Program-made: the position numbers and the translations under genes
Notes under the pieces: model-generated
Databases searched by the model: none
What the model was told of the DNA's origin: nothing
Seen by the model: only the letters and a program-made list of their open reading frames with translations
Part shown: positions 1 through 9,537 of the stretch, in pieces
How the letters are laid out: each line of letters begins with the position of its first letter
Position numbering within the stretch: position 1 is the first letter of the stretch
Assembly (NCBI RefSeq): GCF_004123835.1
Contig: NZ_MZMU01000024.1
Coordinates: 124,001-188,000, forward strand
DNA from: Rhizobium leguminosarum
Lineage (GTDB): Bacteria; Pseudomonadota; Alphaproteobacteria; Rhizobiales; Rhizobiaceae
Length of the DNA stretch: 64,000 nucleotides
Direction of reading: 5' to 3'

Positions 1-231
1 ATCGCCGCTTGCCTGAAGCGGCCAGTTCTTCTTGCGCCAGGAAGCGCCCTTGGCCGCCCTTTTCACATCGCTGGGATCCTCCTCCAGCGCCTTGAAGAAG
101 GACCGCCACTGATCATCGACCGATGCCGGATCCTCTTCGTACCGCGCGTAGAGCTGCTCGATATAGGCAGCGTTGGCGCCATCCAGAAACGAGGTGATCT
201 GAAACTGCTCGTTGGCTTCTTGCCGTGCCAT
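1..231 (-). CDS. sucA: 2-oxoglutarate dehydrogenase E1 component, N-terminal part (cut by window edge)
   Basis: Only the first 77 codons are inside the window. The reading begins MARQEANEQFQITSFLDG and continues with the N-terminal E1 segment that ends in a WRSFFKALEEDP-type stretch, as in alphaproteobacterial SucA. The enzyme is the thiamine-diphosphate E1 subunit of the 2-oxoglutarate dehydrogenase complex and decarboxylates 2-oxoglutarate in the cytoplasmic TCA cycle. The gene follows sucD on the same strand after a 172-bp gap that contains a GC-rich hairpin. The order mdh-sucC-sucD-sucA is the rhizobial one, so sucB and lpdA probably follow outside the window. Catalytic domains cannot be judged here. 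Confidence 0.93.
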   Translation of the reverse strand, partial: MARQEANEQFQITSFLDGANAAYIEQLYARYEEDPASVDDQWRSFFKALEEDPSDVKRAAKGASWRKKNWPLQASGD

Positions 232-351
232 GGTGATATGCGGACGCTTCCGTCCGCCTCCTGACTTTGATGAATTTGCCGGCTTGATGGCCGGCTGCCG
301 CATTCCGATTGCCGCCTGTCCGCGGCGCATCTGCTGGTCTCGTGTTGTCGA

Positions 352-391
352 GGCCGGGCGGAAGGCGCAGATGCCGTTCCTCCGCCCGGTC
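352..391 (-). terminator. GC-rich hairpin between sucD and sucA
   Basis: The arms GGCCGGGCGG (352-361) and CCGCCCGGTC (382-391) pair with one wobble or mismatch, around a roughly 20-nt loop that itself contains complementary AAGG and CCTT. No run of T follows on the minus strand. It starts about 12 nt downstream of the sucD stop. It could reduce read-through into sucA or stabilise the sucCD part of the message. It is not a convincing full terminator. Confidence 0.35.
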
Positions 392-403
392 TATATAGGT
401 GGC

Positions 404-1306
404 TTAGCCCTTGAGGACTTCAACCAGCGTCTTGCCGAGGCGGGCCGGAGAGGGCGATACCTTGATGCCCGCCGATTCCATCGCCGCGATCTTCGATTCC
501 GCATCGCCCTTGCCGCCGGAAACCACAGCGCCGGCATGGCCCATGGTGCGGCCCTTCGGGGCCGTACGGCCGGCAATGAAGCCGGCCATCGGCTTCTTGC
601 GGCCCTTCTTGGCTTCGTCCTTGAGGAACTGGGCTGCGTCTTCTTCAGCCGCACCACCGATTTCGCCGATCATGATGATCGACTGGGTGGCTTCGTCGGC
701 CAGGAACATTTCCAGGACGTCGATGAACTCGGTGCCCTTGACCGGGTCGCCGCCGATGCCGACGGCCGTCGTCTGGCCGAGACCTTCGTTGGAGGTCTGG
801 AACACGGCTTCATAGGTCAGCGTGCCCGAGCGGGAAACGATACCGACCGAACCCTTGCGGAAGATCGAGCCCGGCATGATGCCGATCTTGCATTCTTCCG
901 GCGTCAGGATACCCGGGCAGTTCGGACCGAGCAGGCGCGACGTGGAGCGGTCGAGGCGAGCCTTGACCCGCACCATGTCCATGACCGGAATACCTTCGGT
1001 GATGCAGGTGATGAACGGGATCTCGGCGTCGATCGCCTCGATGATCGCGTCGGCGGCTCCTGCCGGCGGAACATAGATGACGGTCGCGTTGGCGCCGGTC
1101 TTTTCCTTGCCTTCGGCAACGGTTGCGAAGATCGGCAGGCTTTCGCCCTTTGCGCCGGTCCAGGTTTCGCCACCCTTCTTCGGATGGATACCACCGACCA
1201 TCTGGGTGCCGTAGTAAGCAAGCGCCTGTTCGGTGTGGAACGTGCCGGTCTTGCCGGTCAGACCCTGAACGAGGACCTTGGTGTCTTTATTGACGAGAAT
1301 AGACAT
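404..1306 (-). CDS. sucD: succinyl-CoA synthetase (ADP-forming) alpha subunit
   Basis: A 300-residue protein of the usual length for the family. It begins MSILVNKDTKVLVQGLTGKT, the CoA-binding Rossmann domain, and the phosphohistidine loop GRTMGHAGA lies near the C-terminus. With SucC it converts succinyl-CoA, ADP and phosphate to succinate, CoA and ATP. The reading frame is open 19 codons further upstream, but the start at 1306 matches the family and falls 19 bp after the sucC stop. Part of the mdh-sucCD-sucA transcription unit. Confidence 0.97.
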   Translation of the reverse strand: MSILVNKDTKVLVQGLTGKTGTFHTEQALAYYGTQMVGGIHPKKGGETWTGAKGESLPIFATVAEGKEKTGANATVIYVPPAGAADAIIEAIDAEIPFITCITEGIPVMDMVRVKARLDRSTSRLLGPNCPGILTPEECKIGIMPGSIFRKGSVGIVSRSGTLTYEAVFQTSNEGLGQTTAVGIGGDPVKGTEFIDVLEMFLADEATQSIIMIGEIGGAAEEDAAQFLKDEAKKGRKKPMAGFIAGRTAPKGRTMGHAGAVVSGGKGDAESKIAAMESAGIKVSPSPARLGKTLVEVLKG

Positions 1307-1325
1307 TCTTTCAGATCCTTCAAAA

Positions 1326-2519
<1,194 letters not shown>

Positions 2520-2555
2520 GGGTGTATCCCTGTTTCGATTACTTCAGCCCAGCGA

Positions 2556-3518
2556 CTACTTGAGGGCAGGCGCGATGTTGATGCAGGCTTCGCAGAGACC
2601 GGCGACGGCGCCGACGGACTTGTCGAAGGCTTCCTTCTCGGTCTTGTTGAGATCGATCTCGATGATGCGCTCGACGCCGCCGGCGCCGATGACGGTGGGA
2701 ACGCCGACATACATGTCCTTGACGCCGTACTGACCGGAGAGATGGGCCGCGCAGGGCAGAACCCGCTTCTTGTCCTTGAGGTAGGATTCGGCCATCTCGA
2801 TCGCCGAGGCGGCCGGGGCGTAATAAGCCGAGCCAGTCTTCAGCAGGCCGACGATTTCGGCGCCGCCGTCACGGGTACGCTGGATGATCTCTTCGAGGCG
2901 CTCCTTGGTGACCCAGCCCATGGTGACGAGATCGGTGAGCGGAATGCCACCGACCGTCGAATAGCGGGCGAGCGGCACCATCGTGTCGCCGTGGCCGCCG
3001 AGAACGAAGGCCGTGACGTCCTGGACGGACACGTTGAATTCCTTGGCGAGGAAAAGACGGAAGCGCGAGGAGTCGAGAACGCCGGCCATGCCGACGACCT
3101 TGTTGGCCGGAAGACCGGAAAACTTCTGCAGCGCCCAGACCATGGCGTCGAGCGGATTGGTGATGCAAATCACGAAAGCGTTCGGCGCATACTTCTTGAT
3201 GCCGGCGCCGACCTGCTCCATGACCTTGAGGTTGATGCCGAGAAGATCGTCGCGGCTCATGCCGGGCTTGCGGGCGACACCCGCCGTGACGATGCAGACA
3301 TCAGCGCCTTCGATCGCGGAATAGTCGCTGGCGCCCGTCAGATTGACGTCGAAGCCTTCGACCGGCGACGACTGGGAAATATCGAGACCCTTGCCCTGGG
3401 GAATGCCGTCCGCGATGTCGAAGAGAACGATGTCGCCCAGTTCCTTCAGGCCGGCGAGGTGCGCCAGCGTGCCACCAATCATGCCAGAACCAATGAGTGC
3501 GATCTTGTTACGCGCCAT
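2556..3518 (-). CDS. mdh: malate dehydrogenase (NAD-dependent)
   Basis: A 320-residue enzyme of the LDH-like malate dehydrogenase group found in alphaproteobacteria. The NAD-binding motif is in MARNKIALIGSGMIGGT, substrate-binding arginines are near residues 80-90, and the catalytic histidine is in LGGHGDTMVPL. It oxidises malate to oxaloacetate in the TCA cycle. The open frame extends 19 codons upstream, but MARNK is the family start. It appears to be the first gene of the mdh-sucCD-sucA unit, with a leader of about 120-160 bp upstream. Confidence 0.97.
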   Translation of the reverse strand: MARNKIALIGSGMIGGTLAHLAGLKELGDIVLFDIADGIPQGKGLDISQSSPVEGFDVNLTGASDYSAIEGADVCIVTAGVARKPGMSRDDLLGINLKVMEQVGAGIKKYAPNAFVICITNPLDAMVWALQKFSGLPANKVVGMAGVLDSSRFRLFLAKEFNVSVQDVTAFVLGGHGDTMVPLARYSTVGGIPLTDLVTMGWVTKERLEEIIQRTRDGGAEIVGLLKTGSAYYAPAASAIEMAESYLKDKKRVLPCAAHLSGQYGVKDMYVGVPTVIGAGGVERIIEIDLNKTEKEAFDKSVGAVAGLCEACINIAPALK

Positions 3519-3660
3519 TTTCGCTGTTTCCTTTGCGATCAAATTCGTCGAACGGACGCGCAAGGCACCGCCCAATGACGCAATCGCATAGACCCAAAGC
3601 CCAAAAATGGCAATCCATTAATTTTGATGCAGCGTTTTCAATCGTTTAGATACAAAAATT

Positions 3661-3676
3661 CTTACGTAAACGTAAG
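3661..3676. promoter_or_regulatory. 16-bp palindrome upstream of mdh, overlapping a possible promoter
   Basis: CTTACGTAAACGTAAG has perfect 7-bp arms around a central AA. On the minus strand the same bases provide a CTTACG hexamer followed after 18 bp by TATCTA, a plausible -35/-10 pair firing toward mdh. The site is also only 20 bp past the zapE stop. A 2-base loop makes a poor RNA hairpin, so a protein-binding site is more likely than a terminator. The regulator is unknown. Confidence 0.4.
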
Positions 3677-3695
3677 GTATTCTGTCATCAAATTG

Positions 3696-4859
3696 TTACT
3701 CTGCGGCGCGTTTTTCATGGTGCAGCGCAAGATATTCCGCACTGCGCATCTCGAACAGGCGCGATGCCGTGCGGTCGAATTCGAAGCCCTCGGTGCCCCG
3801 GCGGTGCAGCAGCAGTTCCTCCGGCATGGCCGCCGCGGAAATGTAAAGCCGTACGGCATGATCGTAGAACGTATCGACAAGTATGATGAACCGTTTGATC
3901 TGGTTCCGCTTTTCCGGCCCGAGCAACGGAACGTGATCGAGGAAGACCGTATCGAAGCGTTCGGCGATGGCCAGGAAGTCGACCGCCCCGAGCGGTTTGT
4001 CGCAAAGATCGGCGAAAGAGAACCGCGCCATGCGGTCGACGGCGAGCGGCACATGGATGTGGCGCCCCTTCATCGGGATATCCAGCGGCTGCGCCTTGCG
4101 CCCATGCAGCGCTTGCGTCCAGGACGCGTCCATCGCCATGTCGTTATGCTCGTTGATCGGCACCAGATAGACCGGCTGGCTGCTCAGCTTCTCCATCCGG
4201 TAGTCGGTCGGCGAATCCAGGGTGACGACATCGACATGCTGCTTGAGCAAGGCGACGAAGGGCAGGAAGAGGCCGCGATTGAGACCATCCCGGTAGAGAT
4301 TGTCGGGCTCGACGTTCGAGGTCGCGACCAGCACGCATCCGCGCGCGAAAAGCTCGGAGAACAGCCGCGACAGGATCATCGCATCGGCGATGTCGGTGAC
4401 CGTGAACTCGTCGAAGCAGAGCAGTTGTGCCTCGTCGTAGAGCGCTGCGGCGACCGGCGGCATCGGATCGGCCTGCCTCGTCTCGCCGTTCTTGAGCTTC
4501 AGCCGGTGCGCCGCGATCCGGTTGTGCACATCCGCCATGAATTCGTGGAAATGCGCCCGACGTTTCTTCCTGCACGGTGCCATGGCGAAAAACATGTCCA
4601 TCAGCATGGTCTTGCCGCGCCCGACGCTACCGTGGATATAAAGCCCCTTGATGCCGTCGGCGGATTTCTTCTTGGCGGCAAACAGCCAGCCGAGCGCGCT
4701 CGATTTTGCCGCCGGCCGCCGCTGCTTCAGCCCGGCAAGCACCCGGTCGAGGCTCTTTGCCACGTCCATCTGGGCCGAATCGACCTGAAGCGCGCCCGAT
4801 GCGGTCAGCGCTTTAAGCTGTTCGCAGACGCTGAGCGCATAATCCGGCATTGGTTGCAT
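3696..4859 (-). CDS. zapE: ZapE/AFG1-family ATPase
   Basis: A 387-residue protein of the AFG1/ZapE family. The Walker A motif GSVGRGKT is at residues 77-84 and the Walker B motif is in LLCFDEFTVTDIADA. The ZapE family acts at the division ring in E. coli, while AFG1 acts in mitochondrial protein quality control; which role applies here cannot be read from sequence. The gene lies upstream of mdh on the same strand, an arrangement I recall as common in rhizobia. The start at 4859 has only a weak ribosome-binding site; an in-frame ATG lies three codons later. Confidence 0.88.
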   Translation of the reverse strand: MQPMPDYALSVCEQLKALTASGALQVDSAQMDVAKSLDRVLAGLKQRRPAAKSSALGWLFAAKKKSADGIKGLYIHGSVGRGKTMLMDMFFAMAPCRKKRRAHFHEFMADVHNRIAAHRLKLKNGETRQADPMPPVAAALYDEAQLLCFDEFTVTDIADAMILSRLFSELFARGCVLVATSNVEPDNLYRDGLNRGLFLPFVALLKQHVDVVTLDSPTDYRMEKLSSQPVYLVPINEHNDMAMDASWTQALHGRKAQPLDIPMKGRHIHVPLAVDRMARFSFADLCDKPLGAVDFLAIAERFDTVFLDHVPLLGPEKRNQIKRFIILVDTFYDHAVRLYISAAAMPEELLLHRRGTEGFEFDRTASRLFEMRSAEYLALHHEKRAAE

Positions 4860-4906
4860 GAGGGCATATCCGCCTGTCAGTAAATGGCGCAGACCCGCCG
4901 GAACAT

Positions 4907-5422
4907 TTACCGGCTGAGACTGATCGACTGGCCTGTGCTCGTCTGTCCCTCGAAGCGGTTGTCGGCCGTCTTGTAGACGCTTCCGAGCTGGTTGCCCGAG
5001 CGGTCCTTGAGCAGCACCTGCTTGCCGGCGACCTCCCAGGAGCCCATCGCCGTCAGCTCGCCGACGCAGCCACGCGTTCCGCCGCGCGAACCGCTGCCGA
5101 GATTGGTCAGCGTCAGGAACATGTCGCAGCTGCCGTTGACACGCCAGCTTCCGACCATCGATTCCTTGGTGATATCGAGCGCATTCGCGGCCATTGCGCC
5201 GGGCTGAGCGCCCGGCATCGGTGCCGTCGTCGTCGGCGCGGCCGGAAATTGCGAGCTGCCGGTCGGCGGTGGAAGCTGCCCACCCTGCACCGAGGGCACC
5301 GGCTGCGCCGTCAACGGCGCCGGGCCGGCACTGGCGTTGGAGCTGTAATCATATGCCGTACGCTGACAACCGGCTAGCGACAGAACCACCACCAGACCTG
5401 TCATCGCATATCGCAACTGCAT
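4907..5422 (-). CDS. outer-membrane lipoprotein, AprI/Inh protease-inhibitor family (Omp19-like)
   Basis: The start was set at the third of three consecutive ATG codons (5422), because TCAGGAG then lies about 7 nt upstream; the two earlier ATGs are too close to it. The 171-residue product has a lipoprotein signal ending in the lipobox LAGC, then a Pro/Ala/Gln-rich spacer, and a C-terminal beta-barrel-like domain (MVGSWRVNGSCDMFLTL onward) with two cysteines, typical of the AprI/Inh metalloprotease-inhibitor fold and of Brucella Omp19. It is probably anchored in the outer membrane. It is monocistronic. Confidence 0.8.
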   Translation of the reverse strand: MQLRYAMTGLVVVLSLAGCQRTAYDYSSNASAGPAPLTAQPVPSVQGGQLPPPTGSSQFPAAPTTTAPMPGAQPGAMAANALDITKESMVGSWRVNGSCDMFLTLTNLGSGSRGGTRGCVGELTAMGSWEVAGKQVLLKDRSGNQLGSVYKTADNRFEGQTSTGQSISLSR

Positions 5423-5789
5423 CATCATACTCCTGAATTCGGCTATCGCCGTAGAGAAACGGGCGTGAGACAAGTCCGATTATCGTAACTCGCTTTGGTT
5501 AATCAAGTCGTGCTGCATAAATTGCCCGTGACAACAACTAACCGAAAAACGATACAGTTCAACTGTCCCGCTGCAAAACTTCCTGCACATAGAATTTGTC
5601 AGCAAGGTGTTGCGCGCGTTCATCTCTGTCCGGATCGCGCTCGAACCCGCGTAATGTCTCGGACTAGCGCTACAGAGAGTTGTGCAGGCCGATCGGCTGC
5701 CTATCCGCGCACCACTGAGGAGCCGCGAGCAGATTTCGGTGACGGCTTCGGGATTGAAGCCGTCATTCCGCCATCGGCATGCATGCTGA
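5423..5789. other. intergenic region between the lipoprotein gene and sdhB
   Basis: This 367-bp stretch holds the promoter of the lipoprotein gene on its left and the 3' end of the sdh operon on its right. The only clear structure is the 10-bp-stem hairpin at 5740-5765. The open frames in it look like chance frames: they have no family features and no ribosome-binding site. Confidence 0.6.
5740..5765 (-). terminator. hairpin downstream of sdhB
   Basis: TGACGGCTTC and GAAGCCGTCA form a perfect 10-bp stem with a 6-nt loop, 25 nt after the sdhB stop. No T-run follows on the minus strand, so it may protect the 3' end of the sdh transcript or act with Rho rather than being a textbook terminator. 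Confidence 0.5.
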
Positions 5790-6569
5790 TCAAACCCGGC
5801 GCTCGACCATCATCTTCTTGATTTCGGCGATCGCTTTGGCCGGGTTGAGGCCCTTCGGGCAGGTCTGCGCACAGTTCATGATCGTGTGGCAGCGATAGAG
5901 GCGGAACGGATCCTCGAGATTGTCGAGGCGCTCGCCGGTCGCCTCGTCTCTGGAATCGATCAGCCAGCGATAGGCCTGCAGCAGAACGGCCGGACCGAGA
6001 TAACGGTCGCCGTTCCACCAGTAGCTCGGACAGGAGGTCGAGCAGCAGGCGCAGAGGATGCATTCATAGAGGCCGTCCAGCTTCTGCCGGTCCTCGTGGC
6101 TCTGCTTCCATTCCTTGGCCGGCGCCGGCGACACCGTCTTCAGCCACGGCTCGATCGAACGATGCTGGGCATAGAAGTTGGTGAGGTCTGGAACCAGATC
6201 CTTGACGACGGGCAGATGCGGCAGCGGATAGATCTTCACCGCGCCCTTGATATCGTCGAGGCCCTTGGTGCAGGCGAGCGTGTTCGTGCCGTCGATATTC
6301 ATCGCGCAGGAGCCGCAGATGCCCTCGCGACAGGAGCGGCGCAGCGTCAGCGTCGGATCGATCTTGTTCTTGATGTAGAGCAGACCGTCGAGCACCATCG
6401 GCCCGCAATCGTCGATATCGATATAGAAGGTATCGATAGACGGGTTCTGACCGTCATCCGGGCTCCAGCGGTAGACGCGGAATTCGCGGGTGTTCTTGGC
6501 ACCCGCCGGCTTCGGCCAGACCTTGCCTTCGCGCATCTGAGAATTCTTGGGGAGAGCGAGTTCAACCAT
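5790..6569 (-). CDS. sdhB: succinate dehydrogenase iron-sulfur subunit
   Basis: A 259-residue subunit with the [2Fe-2S] ferredoxin domain (CREGICGSCAMNIDGTNTLAC, split by residues as C-x4-C-x2-C-x11-C) and the C-terminal domain that binds [4Fe-4S] and [3Fe-4S] clusters (CILCACCSTSCP, then CAQTCPKGLNP). It passes electrons from SdhA to ubiquinone at the inner membrane. It is the last gene of sdhCDAB, 18 bp after sdhA. Confidence 0.97.
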   Translation of the reverse strand: MVELALPKNSQMREGKVWPKPAGAKNTREFRVYRWSPDDGQNPSIDTFYIDIDDCGPMVLDGLLYIKNKIDPTLTLRRSCREGICGSCAMNIDGTNTLACTKGLDDIKGAVKIYPLPHLPVVKDLVPDLTNFYAQHRSIEPWLKTVSPAPAKEWKQSHEDRQKLDGLYECILCACCSTSCPSYWWNGDRYLGPAVLLQAYRWLIDSRDEATGERLDNLEDPFRLYRCHTIMNCAQTCPKGLNPAKAIAEIKKMMVERRV

Positions 6570-6587
6570 GTCCGGTTCCTCTTGAGA

Positions 6588-8429
6588 TCAGTATACACGC
6601 GCCTTCGGCTCGATCTTGTGCGGATCGATGCCTTCGGCAATGAGCTCGGTGTGGACCGGCCGGTAATCGAGTTTCACGTCGCCTGCCTCGTTCACCCAGG
6701 CGAGCGTGTGTTTGCGCCAGTTGACGTCGTCGCGACCGGCGAATGCACCCTCGGTATAGTCTTCGCGTGCATGCGAACCGCGGCTCTCCTTGCGGGCCTC
6801 GGCGCCGTAGATCGTCGTGATGGCGTTGGCCATCAGGTTCTGCAACTCCAGCGTCTCGACCAGATCCGAGTTCCAGATCATCGAACGGTCGGTGACCTTG
6901 ATGTCCTTCATCTCGCCCCAGATTGCCGAGATACGCTGGCAACCGGATTCCAGCGATTCCTGCGTGCGGAAGACGGCGGCGTCTTCCTGCATGGCGCGCT
7001 GCATCTTCTCGCGCAGTTCCGCCGTCGGCGTGCCGCCGCTGGCATGACGAAGATCGTCGAAACGGTCCATGATCTGGTCGCAGGCTGCGACGTTGAGATG
7101 CGGGATCGGCGCTGCGCGGTCGATGACCTCGCCGGCGCGGATCGCCGCGGCCCGGCCGAAGACCACGAGGTCGATCAGCGAGTTGGAGCCGAGACGGTTG
7201 GCGCCATGCACCGAGGCACAGCCAGCTTCACCCACAGCCATCAGGCCGGGGATGATCCGTTCCGGATTGGCACCGTCGGCGTTCAGCACTTCGCCCCAAT
7301 AATTCGTGGGAATGCCGCCCATATTGTAGTGAACGGTCGGCAGAACCGGGATCGGCTCGCGCGTGACGTCGACGCCGGCGAAGATCTTGGCACTCTCGGA
7401 AATCCCCGGCAGGCGTTCATGAAGAACGGCCGGATCGAGATGATCGAGATGCAGGAAGATGTGGTCCTTCGCCTTGCCGACACCGCGGCCCTCGCGGATT
7501 TCCAGTGTCATGCAGCGCGAAACGACGTCGCGCGAAGCAAGATCCTTGGCCGAAGGGGCGTAACGTTCCATGAAGCGCTCACCCTCGGAGTTGACGAGGT
7601 AACCGCCTTCGCCGCGCGCGCCTTCGGTGATCAGACAGCCCGAACCGTAGATGCCGGTCGGGTGAAACTGGACGAATTCCATGTCCTGCAGCGGCAGGCC
7701 GGCACGCGCCACCATGCCGCCGCCGTCGCCGGTGCAGGTATGGGCTGATGTTGCCGAGAAATAGGCGCGGCCGTAGCCGCCGGTCGCCAGCACCACCATC
7801 TTGGCGGCGAAGCGATGGATCGTGCCGTCATCGAGGCACCAGGCGACGACGCCGGTGCAGCGGCTGCCGTCTTCCGACATGATCAGGTCGAGCGCGAAAT
7901 ACTCGATGAAGAATTCGGCATTGTTGCGCAGCGACTGGCCGTAGAGCGTATGCAGGATGGCGTGGCCGGTACGGTCGGCAACGGCACAGGTGCGCTGTAC
8001 CGGCGGGCCTTCGCCGTAATTCTGCATATGGCCGCCGAACGGGCGCTGATAGATCTTGCCTTCCTCGTTGCGCGAGAACGGCACGCCGTAATGCTCGAGC
8101 TCATAGACCGCCTTCGGCGCTTCCATGGTGAGATACTGCATGGCGTCGACGTCGCCGAGCCAGTCGGAACCCTTGACGGTGTCATAGAGGTGCCACTGCC
8201 AGCTATCCGGTGTCATGTTGCGCAGCGAAGCGGCGATGCCGCCCTGGGCCGCGACCGTATGCGAGCGGGTCGGGAATACCTTGGTGATGCAGGCCGTGCG
8301 GAAACCCTGCTCGGCCATGCCGAGCGTGGCGCGCAGCCCGGCGCCGCCGGCGCCGACGACGATCACGTCGTAGGAGTGATCGACATACTTGTAGGCCTTG
8401 CCATTCTGGGCGGGTGAAGTCGGTGCCAT
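6588..8429 (-). CDS. sdhA: succinate dehydrogenase flavoprotein subunit
   Basis: A 613-residue flavoprotein of full length. The N-terminal FAD-binding motif VVGAGGAGLRA is followed by the covalent-FAD histidine segment (TRSHTVAAQGG), and the substrate and capping motifs include HGANRLGSNSL. It oxidises succinate to fumarate. The gene is 6 bp after sdhD and 18 bp before sdhB, in a tight operon. Confidence 0.98.
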   Translation of the reverse strand: MAPTSPAQNGKAYKYVDHSYDVIVVGAGGAGLRATLGMAEQGFRTACITKVFPTRSHTVAAQGGIAASLRNMTPDSWQWHLYDTVKGSDWLGDVDAMQYLTMEAPKAVYELEHYGVPFSRNEEGKIYQRPFGGHMQNYGEGPPVQRTCAVADRTGHAILHTLYGQSLRNNAEFFIEYFALDLIMSEDGSRCTGVVAWCLDDGTIHRFAAKMVVLATGGYGRAYFSATSAHTCTGDGGGMVARAGLPLQDMEFVQFHPTGIYGSGCLITEGARGEGGYLVNSEGERFMERYAPSAKDLASRDVVSRCMTLEIREGRGVGKAKDHIFLHLDHLDPAVLHERLPGISESAKIFAGVDVTREPIPVLPTVHYNMGGIPTNYWGEVLNADGANPERIIPGLMAVGEAGCASVHGANRLGSNSLIDLVVFGRAAAIRAGEVIDRAAPIPHLNVAACDQIMDRFDDLRHASGGTPTAELREKMQRAMQEDAAVFRTQESLESGCQRISAIWGEMKDIKVTDRSMIWNSDLVETLELQNLMANAITTIYGAEARKESRGSHAREDYTEGAFAGRDDVNWRKHTLAWVNEAGDVKLDYRPVHTELIAEGIDPHKIEPKARVY

Positions 8430-8435
8430 GTCAGC

Positions 8436-8816
8436 TTATCCTACGAATGCGATTTTCAGAATGGCGAAGAGACAGAGGCCGGCAATCAGGGTCGCAAAGA
8501 ACGTGTTCAGCATCAGGAGAACGATCTTGCCGAACTCGCCATGCACGTAATCCTCGATGATGACCTGCATGCCGAGCTTCATGTGGATGACGCCCGAGAT
8601 CACCATCAGCCCCATGACGACCGCGACGAAGGGGTTCGACAAGGCGCGAACCACATCCGCATAGGGCGCGCCGGCATAGGCGAGCATGAAGATGACGAAG
8701 AAGAGGATGAGCGGAACATTGGCGACGGCCGTCAGCCGCTGGCGCCAGAAATGATCCGTGCCGTCCTTGGCGGAGCCGAGCCCGCGAACCTTGCCGAGGG
8801 GGGTGCGCATATCCAT
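8436..8816 (-). CDS. sdhD: succinate dehydrogenase membrane anchor subunit
   Basis: The 126-residue protein has the short SdhD N-terminal signature (VRGLGSAKDGTDHFWRQRLTAVAN) and three predicted membrane helices (about residues 32-50, 60-80 and 100-122). It anchors SdhAB in the inner membrane and helps bind heme b and quinone. The gene lies between sdhC and sdhA with gaps of 10 and 6 bp. Confidence 0.94.
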   Translation of the reverse strand: MDMRTPLGKVRGLGSAKDGTDHFWRQRLTAVANVPLILFFVIFMLAYAGAPYADVVRALSNPFVAVVMGLMVISGVIHMKLGMQVIIEDYVHGEFGKIVLLMLNTFFATLIAGLCLFAILKIAFVG

Positions 8817-8826
8817 GAGAGGACCT

Positions 8827-9222
8827 TCAGAAGCGAATGAGGAAGCCGACCACCCAGACCAGCACGGTCAGACAGAGCGACCCGATGATGTTGGCGATCG
8901 CGAGCTTGGTCGAGAATTCCTTCCCGAAGCCATAGCCGAGATCCCACATGAAGTGGCGGAAGCCGCCGAGCATGTGGTGCATCAGCGCCCAAGTATAGCC
9001 GAGAAGCACGAGCTTGCCGAGAAGGCTGCCGAGCACCCAGTTGGCCCAGTCGTAGGAGCCCTGGCCGCTTGCCGCCGCGATCAGCCACCAGGCGACGAGC
9101 AGCGTGCCGACATAGAGCGCGCCACCGGTAATGCGGTGGACGATGGACATGACCATGGTGGGAATAGGTTTGTAGATTTGCAGATGCGGCGATAGGGGCC
9201 GGTTATTTGTCACGTTCGCCAT
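8827..9222 (-). CDS. sdhC: succinate dehydrogenase cytochrome b556 subunit
   Basis: The start at 9222 (MANVTNNRPLSPHLQIYKP) is the family start and is preceded by GAGG; the open frame runs 15 codons further upstream. The product has 131 residues, the RPLSPHLQIYKP signature, three membrane helices and the heme-ligand segment LMHHMLGGFRHFMWDLG. It is the first gene of sdhCDAB, so the operon promoter should lie in 9223-9400. Confidence 0.95.
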   Translation of the reverse strand: MANVTNNRPLSPHLQIYKPIPTMVMSIVHRITGGALYVGTLLVAWWLIAAASGQGSYDWANWVLGSLLGKLVLLGYTWALMHHMLGGFRHFMWDLGYGFGKEFSTKLAIANIIGSLCLTVLVWVVGFLIRF

Positions 9223-9537
9223 CAGAACCTCGCGGCGGCTTCTCTGCGCTCCCGGATTTCGGAGCATGCTCAGTCAACCACACGAATGACAAAATTCTCT
9301 GTGTGCGTTGCATCAATTGCGACGTTTAATCACCGGGAACGCCGACGACAAGCACAATCGCTGTCTGCTTTTAATTTAATCGATTCGCGTTACCGGGAAG
9401 TTTGCGGGCTAACAAAACTGGCCCTTTCCGCTCAAATTTTGTGCCGGTTGTCCGACCTGAATAGACAAGCTTCGGCTTTTGGCGCAATCTGGCGTTAACG
9501 ATTTGTTAGGGATCAGAATTCCGGAGGCCGGCCACCC
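9223..9537. other. intergenic region upstream of sdhC and of the 9538 gene
   Basis: These 315 bp separate two divergent genes and are AT-richer than the flanks. They should contain the sdh promoter (minus strand) and the promoter of the secreted-protein gene (plus strand). The only motif I can name is TTAA-N7-TTAG at 9495-9509, one base from a CtrA box. No gene was seen. Confidence 0.55.

Noticed and set aside
5886..7748. 620-codon open frame opposite sdhB and sdhA
   Set aside because: Composition shadow of two certain genes.
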